Shown here: positions 52,042-60,859 of the stretch, piece by piece
Position numbering within the stretch: the stretch's first letter is position 1
Layout: every line of letters starts with the position of its first letter
Assembly (NCBI GenBank): GCA_022787145.1
Contig: JALFVM010000149.1
Location: 1 to 62,992, forward strand
Length of the DNA: 62,992 nucleotides
DNA from: Lachnospiraceae bacterium
Lineage (GTDB): Bacteria; Bacillota; Clostridia; Lachnospirales; Lachnospiraceae
Reading direction: 5' to 3'
Translations under genes and position numbers: made by a program
The notes under the pieces: model-generated
Told to the model about the DNA's origin: nothing
What the model saw: the letters and a program-made list of their open reading frames with translations, nothing else
Database searches by the model: none

Positions 52042-52741
52042 CTTCTTCTCCAAGACTTTCCAAAGTCACAAATTCATGTTTTTGTTCGTTTCCGTTGTCC
52101 GCATATACCTCAAGTCGGTGTACTATATAGGCAAATGGTTTCTGCTCTACACCAAGCCACTGTGCAAAGCCATCCATCACCTGTTCTGGTTTTGTATAGT
52201 TGGAGCTTGCAGCAGCAAGCTTAAGAAACAGCTTGTTTTCCTGAATCTGATACTGATAAATAAATGGTTTGATATCTACGGTTTTTTCGCTCCGTTTTGT
52301 CTTTTTGAAGACAGGAAGCTCTGGCTGACGCAAGTATTCTTCCAGCTTGCTTTCCCAGTCGGGGACAAATTCTCTTCCTTCGCGAAAGGTTACTTCGTAA
52401 TCTGCAGCAGCGACTAAAGACATGGCCTTGCTGGCTTTTCCATCTTCCACACGAACGGCACTTAACACTTCTATCCCCTCTACCATGGCAGTATTCATGC
52501 GTCTGACCAGTTCTTTTGTCGGCATATCTTTTGCAAGCTGCATATCGAAGTATTCTCCGCTGCTGGTTGTGCCGACGCCCAAAGGTGCCGCAAAGGACAT
52601 AATCATATGGGGACTGAATCCCTCCGAGTAAGCCACTGGAATGTCTGCACGACGGATAGCTTTCTGGAAAAAGCGCATCGTATCCAGATGACCGATGAAT
52701 TTCATGGCTCCTGTTTTGGAAAATTTAATTCTTACCTTCAA
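52034..52741 (-). CDS. TIGR03936 (DUF2344) radical-SAM-associated protein
   Basis: The 235-aa protein begins KVRIKFSKTGAMKFIGHLDTMR and has YSEGFSPHMIMSFAAPLGVG, the hallmark of the DUF2344 family that pairs with, or is fused to, TIGR03960 radical SAM proteins. Function unknown. The start is TTG 52741, because AAGGAGGTG lies 8 nt upstream; the ATG at 52774 has no ribosome site. The gene starts inside the end of the radical SAM gene, so translation is coupled. Confidence 0.88.
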   Translation of the reverse strand: MKVRIKFSKTGAMKFIGHLDTMRFFQKAIRRADIPVAYSEGFSPHMIMSFAAPLGVGTTSSGEYFDMQLAKDMPTKELVRRMNTAMVEGIEVLSAVRVEDGKASKAMSLVAAADYEVTFREGREFVPDWESKLEEYLRQPELPVFKKTKRSEKTVDIKPFIYQYQIQENKLFLKLAAASSNYTKPEQVMDGFAQWLGVEQKPFAYIVHRLEVYADNGNEQKHEFVTLESLGEEVE

Positions 52742-54590
52742 TGCAGACACCTCCTTTGTAACGTCCTGCGCCACAGCCGGAACATTTCATGCGGCAGTTT
52801 GGCGTAACTTCTTCCTGTGTTGCGTGTTTCCATTCTCTTTGTAAAAATTCTTTGGTTACTCCTGCATCGATAAAATCCCACGGCAGAAGTTCATCCAAAT
52901 CGCGCTCGCGCAGCGTATAGAAATCAGGATTTACACCTGTTTCTGCAAAAGACTGCTCCCAGATATTCCAGGAGAAAGTTTCTGACCATGCATCGTAAAG
53001 TGCACCTTTGCGATAAGCCATTTCAATGACATCTGCGCATCTTCTGTCACCCCTTGCCAAAAATCCCTCAAGAACTGTGACATCTGCCTCATGCCAGTTA
53101 TAACGGATACTTTTCTGGTTGAGCTGGGAACGAATCTCATTTTTTACGATTCTTGCTTTGCCGAGATACTCTTCTTTGGTACACATTGGTGCCCATTGGA
53201 ATGGGGTAAATGGTTTTGGTACAAAGAAGGATGTGCTGACAGTAATCTGTACTTTTCCATGGCGTTTTTCTTTTGGAACGGTATCGTAATATTCCATCGC
53301 AATATTTTCTGCCAGATGTGCGATTCCTTTCATATCGTCTTCTGTTTCCGTAGGAAGTCCAAGCATAAAATAGAGTTTTACTTTATTCCATCCGCCTTCA
53401 AAGGCTTCATGTGCTCCGTGCAGAATGACTTCTTCTGACAATCCTTTGTTAATGACATCGCGAAGACGCTGGGAACCAGCCTCCGGAGCAAAGGTCAGGC
53501 TACTTTTTCTGATATCCTGTACTTTACTCATAACATCGAGGGCGAATGCGTCAATGCGAAGAGATGGAAGGGAAATGTTTACTCCTTTGCTCTTGAATTC
53601 GTCAATCAGGAAGGTAACCAGATCTTTTAATTGAGAATAATCGCTGGAACTTAAGGAACTTAGAGAAATCTCATCATATCCGGTGGCAAGCAGCAGTTCT
53701 TTTGCGCATGCTTTCAGGCGTTCCACTTCTTTTTCTCGTGTAGGACGATAAATCATTCCTGCCTGGCAGAAACGACAGCCACGGATACAGCCACGCTGAA
53801 TCTCAAGAGTTACACGGTCTTGTGTTGCCTTGATAAACGGTACGACTAATGTTTTTGGATAGAACGAAGATGTCATATCCATCACGACCTGTTTCTGGAT
53901 TTTTGCTGGAGCATCTGGGTAAACTGGTTCAAACGAGGCTAAGGTACCGTCCTCATGATAAGATTCCTGATAAAAGGATGGCACATAAATGCCTGGAATC
54001 TGCGCAGCCATTTTCAAAAAGTCAAGTTTGCTTCCTCCAGCTTCCTGATTGGCTTTGTAAGCCTCCAGAAGGTTATCATAGACAGTTTCTCCCTCTCCGA
54101 TATAAAACAGGTCAAAAAACGGTGCTAACGGCTCTGGATTGTAGACGCATGGTCCTCCGCCGATTACGATTGGGTACTCCTCTCCTCGGTCTTTTGCATG
54201 AAGAGGCATCAGGGAAAGATCGAGAATCTGCAGGATGTTTGTGTAACACATCTCATACTGGATGGTAATTCCAAGAAAATCAAATTTTTGAATCGGGTCC
54301 TGAGATTCCAGGGCAAACAGAGGAATTTGTTCCTTGCGCATTACTTTGTCTAAATCTGTCCATGGAGAGAAGACTCTCTCGCACCAGGTATCTTCCCGCT
54401 CATTAAACATATGATATAAAATCTGCATGCCAAGATGTGACATTCCGATTTCATAGACATCCGGGAAGCACATACAAAAACGGATTTTTCCTTTTGGATC
54501 TTTCATCATCGAATTGACTTCGCCGCCGATATAACGGGCCGGGTTTTCGATTTGTAATAAAATATCATCACTCAGTGCTAATTTTCTCAT
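52725..54590 (-). CDS. TIGR03960 family radical SAM protein
   Basis: The 621-aa protein has an N-terminal B12-binding-like domain (CFPDVYEIGMSHLGMQILYH), GGGPCVYNPEPLAPFFD, the radical SAM cluster motif CIRGCRFC, and a Cys-rich C-terminus (CRMKCSGCGAGRYKGGVC) that may bind a second cluster. The reaction is unknown. The family always travels with DUF2344, RNase G and L21, which hints at rRNA or ribosome modification (inference). A hairpin pair lies upstream of its start. Confidence 0.9.
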   Translation of the reverse strand: MRKLALSDDILLQIENPARYIGGEVNSMMKDPKGKIRFCMCFPDVYEIGMSHLGMQILYHMFNEREDTWCERVFSPWTDLDKVMRKEQIPLFALESQDPIQKFDFLGITIQYEMCYTNILQILDLSLMPLHAKDRGEEYPIVIGGGPCVYNPEPLAPFFDLFYIGEGETVYDNLLEAYKANQEAGGSKLDFLKMAAQIPGIYVPSFYQESYHEDGTLASFEPVYPDAPAKIQKQVVMDMTSSFYPKTLVVPFIKATQDRVTLEIQRGCIRGCRFCQAGMIYRPTREKEVERLKACAKELLLATGYDEISLSSLSSSDYSQLKDLVTFLIDEFKSKGVNISLPSLRIDAFALDVMSKVQDIRKSSLTFAPEAGSQRLRDVINKGLSEEVILHGAHEAFEGGWNKVKLYFMLGLPTETEDDMKGIAHLAENIAMEYYDTVPKEKRHGKVQITVSTSFFVPKPFTPFQWAPMCTKEEYLGKARIVKNEIRSQLNQKSIRYNWHEADVTVLEGFLARGDRRCADVIEMAYRKGALYDAWSETFSWNIWEQSFAETGVNPDFYTLRERDLDELLPWDFIDAGVTKEFLQREWKHATQEEVTPNCRMKCSGCGAGRYKGGVCIEGKN

Positions 54591-54631
54591 TTAATTGTCC
54601 TTCTATTATAATATCTATTTGTTTTGTTGTG

Positions 54632-54702
54632 TGAATGAAATTTCAATTAGATTGTAATTAGAATTCATTCAACAGTATCTGTAAGGATAACGGAACAGAT
54701 AC
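54632..54702. repeat. Two adjacent hairpins between the histidine kinase and radical SAM genes
   Basis: TGAATGAA (54632-54639) pairs with TTCATTCA (54664-54671), with further AATTA/TAATT pairing inside. Next to it GTATCTGT (54675-54682) pairs with ACAGATAC (54695-54702). Neither has a convincing U-tract on the minus strand. They may end the histidine kinase transcript or act in the leader of the radical SAM gene. A minus-strand TATAAT lies at about 54606-54611. Confidence 0.5.
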
Positions 54703-54743
54703 CACTTTAACATAAATCAATTTTTTCAGCAACAGGTTTCTTC

Positions 54744-57236
54744 TTACAGGTGCTGCCGCATACGCAGAATTTTTTCCAAAGTTTCCAATAATACCTTTAT
54801 ATCAAGAGGCTTGGTAATATGGGCGTTCATACCATTTTCCAAAGCTTTCTCCTTATCTTCGTCAAATGCATTGGCTGTCATTGCAATAATCGGAAGATCT
54901 GCAACGTCCTGGCGTGGAAGATAGCGGATTGCTCTGGATGCTTCGTATCCATCCATGATGGGCATTTGAATGTCCATCAGAACAAGGTCAAAATAATTTT
55001 CTTCAGAATTTTTAATCATCTCAACAGCAATGGAGCCATCGGCAGCAGCTTCTATCTGAAAACCATTATTTTCAAGAATTTCTGTCACAATTTCACGGTT
55101 TAACTCATTATCATCGACGACAAGCACGCGATTATTATAAAACTTCTTTTTCATCTCCTCTTTTGAGGCTGTCTTTTTGTGACAAGAATGATTTGTTTCT
55201 ATTAAGATATTACGAAGATCCGACATAAACAGTGGTTTATTGCAAAATGCGGTAACACCTGCCGCGAGTGCTTCATCTTCAATCTCTGTCCAGTCGTATG
55301 CCGTAAGAATAATAATAGGAGCTTCGTTACCGATTACTTTACGAATACGGCGAACTGTCTCAATTCCATCCATCTGCGGCATCAGCCAGTCTATAATGTA
55401 GCTATGGAAAGAATCACCGTCATTATGGGCCTTCTGTGCACGGAAAACAGCTTCTCTGCCCGACGTAGTCCATTCCGAGCGCATTCCAATTTGAGAAAGC
55501 ATCTTGGTCACACTGTCACAGATATTAAAATCATCATCAACGACAAGGGCACGCAAGCCCTGTAATTCCCGAATCTGCTCTTTTTTACGCGCTACGTCCT
55601 GTCGTTTAAAATCAAATTCTACGAAAAAAGTGCTTCCTTTGGCTGGTTTGCTTTCAATTCGGATTCTTCCGCCCATAAGGTCAACCGTATTTTTGGTAAT
55701 GGACATACCAAGACCAGTTCCCTCAATTCCACTGATTGTAGAGGTATTTTCACGTTCAAACGGGTCAAAAATATGCTTTAGAAATTCTTCAGACATGCCA
55801 ATACCCGTATCTTTTACAATAAACTCATAATGCCCGTATCCAGGTTTTTCTGAGCTGCTCTGCCGGATTGTAAAAGAAACCATGCCGCCGAGAGGAGTAA
55901 ATTTTACCGCATTACTCAAAATATTAATCAGAACCTGATCTAGTCGAAGCGGGTCAAAAATTAACTCTTCATCCTGAACATCAATCGTATCTACGAAAAA
56001 TTCCAGTCTTTTTGCAGACATTTGCGGACGAATCATATGCACCAGATTATGGATACGTTCCGACAGATTACATTCTTTTTCCTGAATCGTGATTTTTCCT
56101 CTCTCAATGCGGCTCATATCCAGGATATCATTAATCAGTGATAAAAGATGATTGCTGGAGGACATGATTTTTTCCAGACAATCCTGTACCCGATCTCTGT
56201 TATCCAGATGACTGGCAGCTATACTGGTAAATCCGATGATTGCATTCATTGGAGTACGAATATCATGACTCATATTGGATAAGAATGTAGTCTTTGCACG
56301 ACTGGCATGTTCTGCCTGTGAAAGTGCATCTTTCAGTAAATCCTGGCGTCGTACTTCCTGCAGTACATCTCCGTCTACGTCTTTCACAGCAATAAGGGCG
56401 GTATCAAGTTCGCCGTTAATCTGCAAACGAACGATACGCCATTCCACATATCCGTATTCTTCACGATATGGTCCCTTTCGGCGAAAACGAATAGAATATG
56501 CTTCTTCCTCTTTTAATCGTTCCTGAATGTATTCCAAATTTGCTTCAGAGAGCAAGGTATCCTGATCTTCCGAATGCACATAGTTCGCTGAAAAACGCTT
56601 CAGACTTTCAGAATAAGGCTGTTCTTCCCATTGTCCACGGTCACCTGAAAATACACTTCTCATATTTTCATTTCTTTTCAAAACCAGAAGATTTTTTTTC
56701 AAATCAACTCTCCAAAGCGCATAATAATCTCTGCTAAGTGCATAGATCATGTCCATCTGTTCCTGATTTTCTAAAATCATTTTTTCTTTGAGTGTAAGAA
56801 GATCCTGATTTGTCTGCGTCTGTTCTGTAATATCTTTTAAGACGCCGCAGTACAGACTGGATTTCTCGTTTTGACTTAATAAAAAGAAATCGATATCAAG
56901 CCAAAGCAGTTTTCTATCCGGTGTAAAATGACGAAATTTGCAGGACTGTGCAACATCTTTACATGCTAAGAGTGTCTGATGGAGCATTTCGTGATCTTTT
57001 TCACAGATATCGCTTAATATGCTGTGCTTTTGAAACTCTTCCTCAGAAACATCGTCTCCATACATTAGTTTCAAATAGGATGCATTGGCCTGTTTATGAA
57101 GACATTTTCCTTCACAATACTCAAAAATAGTATAGGCTCCCAGTATTTTATCAAGAATTTTTGCATTGAAAATTCCATTTTTAATCAAATCTTCTAATAG
57201 TATTTTTGTTCCCTCATTGGATTCTTTTTTTGACAT
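54744..57236 (-). CDS. Soluble hybrid sensor histidine kinase with two receiver domains
   Basis: The 830-aa protein has an N-terminal PAS-like sensor (residues about 25-140), a second PAS-like region (about 165-290), HisKA with phospho-His324 in SNMSHDIRTPMN, an HATPase domain (NAVKFTPLGG, DTGIGMS, GTGLGMSI; about 425-545), and two receiver domains with phospho-Asp616 (IIDWLMPQMDG) and Asp755 (LVLMDIQMPIMDG). No membrane segment is seen, so the signal should be cytoplasmic. No HPt domain or separate response regulator is near. ATG 57236 follows GTGAGGA; the longer frame upstream is non-coding in appearance. Confidence 0.9.
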   Translation of the reverse strand: MSKKESNEGTKILLEDLIKNGIFNAKILDKILGAYTIFEYCEGKCLHKQANASYLKLMYGDDVSEEEFQKHSILSDICEKDHEMLHQTLLACKDVAQSCKFRHFTPDRKLLWLDIDFFLLSQNEKSSLYCGVLKDITEQTQTNQDLLTLKEKMILENQEQMDMIYALSRDYYALWRVDLKKNLLVLKRNENMRSVFSGDRGQWEEQPYSESLKRFSANYVHSEDQDTLLSEANLEYIQERLKEEEAYSIRFRRKGPYREEYGYVEWRIVRLQINGELDTALIAVKDVDGDVLQEVRRQDLLKDALSQAEHASRAKTTFLSNMSHDIRTPMNAIIGFTSIAASHLDNRDRVQDCLEKIMSSSNHLLSLINDILDMSRIERGKITIQEKECNLSERIHNLVHMIRPQMSAKRLEFFVDTIDVQDEELIFDPLRLDQVLINILSNAVKFTPLGGMVSFTIRQSSSEKPGYGHYEFIVKDTGIGMSEEFLKHIFDPFERENTSTISGIEGTGLGMSITKNTVDLMGGRIRIESKPAKGSTFFVEFDFKRQDVARKKEQIRELQGLRALVVDDDFNICDSVTKMLSQIGMRSEWTTSGREAVFRAQKAHNDGDSFHSYIIDWLMPQMDGIETVRRIRKVIGNEAPIIILTAYDWTEIEDEALAAGVTAFCNKPLFMSDLRNILIETNHSCHKKTASKEEMKKKFYNNRVLVVDDNELNREIVTEILENNGFQIEAAADGSIAVEMIKNSEENYFDLVLMDIQMPIMDGYEASRAIRYLPRQDVADLPIIAMTANAFDEDKEKALENGMNAHITKPLDIKVLLETLEKILRMRQHL

Positions 57237-57327
57237 AGTATATTCCTCACTATTTTTGTTTGTATTGTGATGATGTTTTGCGTATTTGTATTTCAAGATT
57301 ATTAGGTTATCTTTCCCATTGTACTTA

Positions 57328-57356
57328 ATAATACATAAATTTTGAAAGAATTTCAA
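57328..57356 (-). promoter_or_regulatory. Promoter of the hybrid histidine kinase gene
   Basis: On the minus strand TTGAAA (57351-57356) and TATTAT (57328-57333) have a 17-nt spacer. The -35 is part of a small palindrome TTGAAATTCTTTCAA, a possible operator. Confidence 0.65.
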
Positions 57357-57513
57357 TATGAAGACGGATTCTGGTGGATAATTAAGTTTTGTTTATAGTA
57401 AGGGTAATTCTTTATATGTTATGTGTACTTGATTTTTTATTTTGTAGAAAAAAAGGTTTATTTATTTTATATATAACTCAATTTACCGTGATAAATGATG
57501 TTTTAATTTATTA

Positions 57514-57542
57514 TTGACACATCTAAAAAAAGAAGCTATACT
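57514..57542 (+). promoter_or_regulatory. Near-consensus promoter of the second recombinase gene
   Basis: TTGACA (57514-57519) and TATACT (57537-57542) have an ideal 17-nt spacer, 38 nt before the start codon. Confidence 0.85.
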
Positions 57543-57580
57543 ATACTTATCATAAATTAAGAAGAAAAAGGAGCTTTTTT

Positions 57581-58795
57581 ATGAAAAAAAATTACGAGAT
57601 CACTGCTCTTTTGCAATCACAGAAATTAAAACAATACGTTCAGGAACTCCCCTCTTTCTGTCAGGATTATTTCAAAGGGATCGAAGAAAAAAACAATTTG
57701 AGTACTCGCATCGGATATGCCATTAACCTAAAATCCTTCTTCTCTTACATCATAGAACACACAGACAACTACAAAGATATTTCCATAAAAGAATTTCCCT
57801 TTGATGGTTTGAGAAAAATCAAAGCACAGGATATCGAAGATTATCTGCAATATCTCATGCTGTACAAAAATGAGTCTGAAAAAAGTGTTACCAACCATGA
57901 ATCCAGCCGTTCCCGCCACCTCTCTGCTCTCCGCTCGCTTTATCAATATTTTAACCGGTGCGGCCAATTGGAAGTAAATCCTGCCATTATGGTAGAAACA
58001 CCAAAAGTTCCTCTCAAACAAATAGAAATCCTTCACGATCAGGACATCACTCTCCTTCTTCGTGGAATACGCAACGGGGAGGGATTGTCTCCAAAAGCAA
58101 AATCTCGCTACTATCGAACATGGTTTCGTGACATCGCAATTATTACTGTTTTTCTGGACACCGGTATCCGACTCTCCGAATTGATTTATTTAGATATTTC
58201 GGATATTTATTACGAGGGAAATCTAGATTATTCCATTCAGAAGATGGATCTCATTGCCGAACATTATGATTTAAAAATGCCGCCTCTGATGCCGCGGCGC
58301 GGTGCTACAGAAAGGCTGGAAAAATGGAAAAACGAATGCAGAAACTGCTTTGATCAGATTGCCGCCTCTGCAGAAGATATTTTCCCCTCTCTCGCTTATT
58401 TATCTATTGAAAAAAAAGATGATGAACAGGATACTTTGTATATCAGTTACCGGACTTTAGGTGTCTTAATTCCTTATATACTTTACTTTCGTCCTTCTCT
58501 TCTCTCTCATAAAAACGATGAAGACGATGCCCTCTTTTTATCTATGACAGGTGATAGAATAGCGAAGACGTCAATTGAAGAAATGATGGATAAACACAGT
58601 ATGCGCTATTTAAAACAACATTTGAACCCTCAAAAGCTTCGGGACACTAGAGGAAACTTTGTTTTGCGGGAAACAGGCGACCTTGCTCTTGCCAGCGAAG
58701 TTTTACGGCATAAAAATATCAGCACCATGAAAAGGCACTATCAGATGACAAATGAAGAAAAAAAACGGGCTATCGCTTTAAAAACACAACGCTAA
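57581..58795 (+). CDS. Divergent tyrosine recombinase, paralogue of the 43.5-kb recombinase
   Basis: The 404-aa protein shares with the recombinase at 43540-44646 the N-terminal pattern LPSFCQDYF...TRIGYAINLKSFFSY and the catalytic R197 (TGIRLSE), R354, H377 (LRHKN) and Y387 (KRHYQ). The HxxR motif, however, reads QKLR (Q351), and about 50-60 extra residues lie between the first Arg box and this motif (roughly 245-310). The beta-strand Lys may be K221 but its context is altered. Loss of the general-acid His suggests reduced or altered activity. AAAAGGAG precedes the ATG; strong promoter and own terminator. No phage genes are nearby. Confidence 0.85.
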   Translation: MKKNYEITALLQSQKLKQYVQELPSFCQDYFKGIEEKNNLSTRIGYAINLKSFFSYIIEHTDNYKDISIKEFPFDGLRKIKAQDIEDYLQYLMLYKNESEKSVTNHESSRSRHLSALRSLYQYFNRCGQLEVNPAIMVETPKVPLKQIEILHDQDITLLLRGIRNGEGLSPKAKSRYYRTWFRDIAIITVFLDTGIRLSELIYLDISDIYYEGNLDYSIQKMDLIAEHYDLKMPPLMPRRGATERLEKWKNECRNCFDQIAASAEDIFPSLAYLSIEKKDDEQDTLYISYRTLGVLIPYILYFRPSLLSHKNDEDDALFLSMTGDRIAKTSIEEMMDKHSMRYLKQHLNPQKLRDTRGNFVLRETGDLALASEVLRHKNISTMKRHYQMTNEEKKRAIALKTQR

Positions 58796-58850
58796 AAGAA
58801 AGCAGGGAGTCTACTGCTGCCAGTATGCTCTCTGCTTTCTTAAAATTTTT
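58796..58850 (+). terminator. Terminator after the second recombinase gene
   Basis: AAGAAAGCAGGGAG and CTCTCTGCTTTCTT (58828-58841) form a long stem, followed by AAAATTTTT. The convergent PQQ-like gene lies beyond it, with another possible minus-strand hairpin AAGTTCT/AGAACTT at about 58850-58892. Confidence 0.75.
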
Positions 58851-58916
58851 CAAGTTCTTCCATCTTTCGATTGCTTGCAGAACTTTCTTTTTTTCTCTTT
58901 AGTTTACATAATATTT

Positions 58917-60743
58917 TTATTGTAAATCAATTCCACAAATCCGACAGTCTCTTGTTCCAACCACCAGATGATTCTGATAGACAACCGGAGAAGCTTCAAT
59001 CGTTGTATCACCAAACTCAAATGTATTTCTGACCTCACCGGTCGTTCCATTCAAAAGATGCATTTTTCCGCCCAGACTTTCGCAGTAAATTACATTTCCA
59101 CTTCCATCTGAATTATACACACAAACGGGCGAAGACCAGCTGTAATATCCTTTATGCTCCCACATGATTTCCCCTGTTTTTTTATTTATACAGGAAAGGA
59201 CTCCGTTCGACTGACCCCCGGTTCTTGATACCGTGACATAGATATAATCAGACAACTCTTTCGCTCCTGACGCAATCGTAGACTGTACGCCGCCGGAAAC
59301 ACCATCCTCCGTATAACACTCATACGAAGTTTTCCATACAATTTCTCCCGTTTCCGCATCGAGTTTCCAGATCGGAATCTCCGCCGTATCATAACTCCTC
59401 CATCCAAGATGGAACGAAGTGCTGACATACACATACAAATGATCGTCTTCAATCGACAAAACCGGAGTGGAATTCGAATCATCCAGAATATCCTGCACCC
59501 AGACGAGTTCCAGGCTGTTCAGATCCAGACACATCATATGTCCTCCATTATCTGCGATAAACAGGTATCCTTTATAAATATCCGCACTGTCCTCCATGCC
59601 AAGCCAATACGTATCCAGACTGGAGCGTTTTCCCTGATAGCGCCATTTCACAACAGGATCCGGCCGAATAGATAACGTTCCGGCCTGTTCATCATACTGT
59701 GTATTCAATTTCATCAGATACAAAATACCATTTTCACCCGGATAAATCAATGTATCTGTCTGTTCATCTACCAGCGCGGATCCGTCAAAAAAGCTGAGAG
59801 AACCTCTCAGTGAAAATTCATCTTCACACCCAAAGGTATACATGACACTGCAGTCCAACAGATTGATGACAAACGCCTTTGCCGTTCCCTCGTTGCTGTT
59901 ATATCCGGCACCTACATACATAATCGGATAACCGCGCGGATCCAGGGCACCTGCTCCTTTAAAAGTAAACCCAAGATACAGCGACTCACGGGTAGGTTTT
60001 CCTGTCTCCAGATCGAGGAAATAAATATAACCATCCATGCAGGCATAAATCACTTCCACCAGATCGTCATCTTCCTTTGCCCAGTCATACATATTCATGG
60101 CAGCTTTTGTAGATGCAGGCCACTTCACGACAAGCGGTTGTCCCGTCCAGCCACTTCCGCTCCACGAAGCACTTCCGTAGCTTAAAGACCCCGTCGTCGC
60201 CGTCCATTTTTCCTGAAAACGATACTCCGTCATATCCGCATATCCATAAGAAGCGGTATCACGGAAATTGTTGCCGCGAAAAGTAATAATTCCGTCTACA
60301 TCTGTATAATCCGTTCCCAGTCCAAACTGAATTTCTGACGACGACTGATACTGTGATATATCTGATAAAGTTTCTCCATCTACCTCAATTTGCGTCATTT
60401 CAATCATATTAGACGGCCTGGTTGTATCTGTACAGGCGGGCGTAAAATCGATTTCCTGCTGCACAGGATCCTCCTGCACCTTTTCTTCTGTCTCCTCTGC
60501 CTTCTCTTCTTTTGTTTCTGCCTGCTGCTTTGCAGCCTTTTTTGCCTGTCTTTCTAAAGGAACGGCATAAATCGCATGCCCGATGCTAGAAATGACAAGA
60601 ACCAGCAGCAAAACATTCAACCTACTGGGCAGTATAGGTTTGAAATGACGCAAAGATGCCCAAAATCCTGTTTTTCTCCTACTCTGGGAAGATACAAATT
60701 TTCTTTTTTTCCCTGAACGCGGTCTTTTCTTTTGTGTTTTCAT
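58917..60743 (-). CDS. PQQ-like beta-propeller repeat membrane-anchored protein
   Basis: The 608-aa protein starts with a very basic cytoplasmic segment, one membrane helix (NVLLLVLVISSIGHAIYAV, residues about 44-62), a Lys/Glu/Gln-rich linker (65-95), then a large extracellular domain with PQQ/BamB-like blades (GYIYFLDLETGKP, LYLMKLNT, HMMCLDLNSLELVW, IWKLDAETGEIVWK, SCINKKTGEIMWE). It probably scaffolds something at the outer face of the membrane; the true role is unknown. It lies downstream of the M20 peptidase gene on the same strand, with a 116-nt gap in which I could not fix a promoter. Confidence 0.82.
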   Translation of the reverse strand: MKTQKKRPRSGKKRKFVSSQSRRKTGFWASLRHFKPILPSRLNVLLLVLVISSIGHAIYAVPLERQAKKAAKQQAETKEEKAEETEEKVQEDPVQQEIDFTPACTDTTRPSNMIEMTQIEVDGETLSDISQYQSSSEIQFGLGTDYTDVDGIITFRGNNFRDTASYGYADMTEYRFQEKWTATTGSLSYGSASWSGSGWTGQPLVVKWPASTKAAMNMYDWAKEDDDLVEVIYACMDGYIYFLDLETGKPTRESLYLGFTFKGAGALDPRGYPIMYVGAGYNSNEGTAKAFVINLLDCSVMYTFGCEDEFSLRGSLSFFDGSALVDEQTDTLIYPGENGILYLMKLNTQYDEQAGTLSIRPDPVVKWRYQGKRSSLDTYWLGMEDSADIYKGYLFIADNGGHMMCLDLNSLELVWVQDILDDSNSTPVLSIEDDHLYVYVSTSFHLGWRSYDTAEIPIWKLDAETGEIVWKTSYECYTEDGVSGGVQSTIASGAKELSDYIYVTVSRTGGQSNGVLSCINKKTGEIMWEHKGYYSWSSPVCVYNSDGSGNVIYCESLGGKMHLLNGTTGEVRNTFEFGDTTIEASPVVYQNHLVVGTRDCRICGIDLQ

Positions 60744-60859
60744 AGATTCTCTTTCTTACCTTTCCCTGTCTATTTCTTTTCACAACTTCTCTGAGTATTA
60801 TTTTACAACTGTGATAGGCATAAGTAAAGAGACTTGCCCAACAATATCCCAAAGGATGA

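Larger units (their letters stand above)
57237..57580. other. Divergent intergenic region between the histidine kinase and second recombinase genes
   Basis: These 344 AT-rich nt hold a minus-strand promoter (57328-57356) and a near-consensus plus-strand promoter (57514-57542). The kinase leader would be about 80 nt. Between the promoters (57360-57510) I see no gene or strong repeat. Confidence 0.7.
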
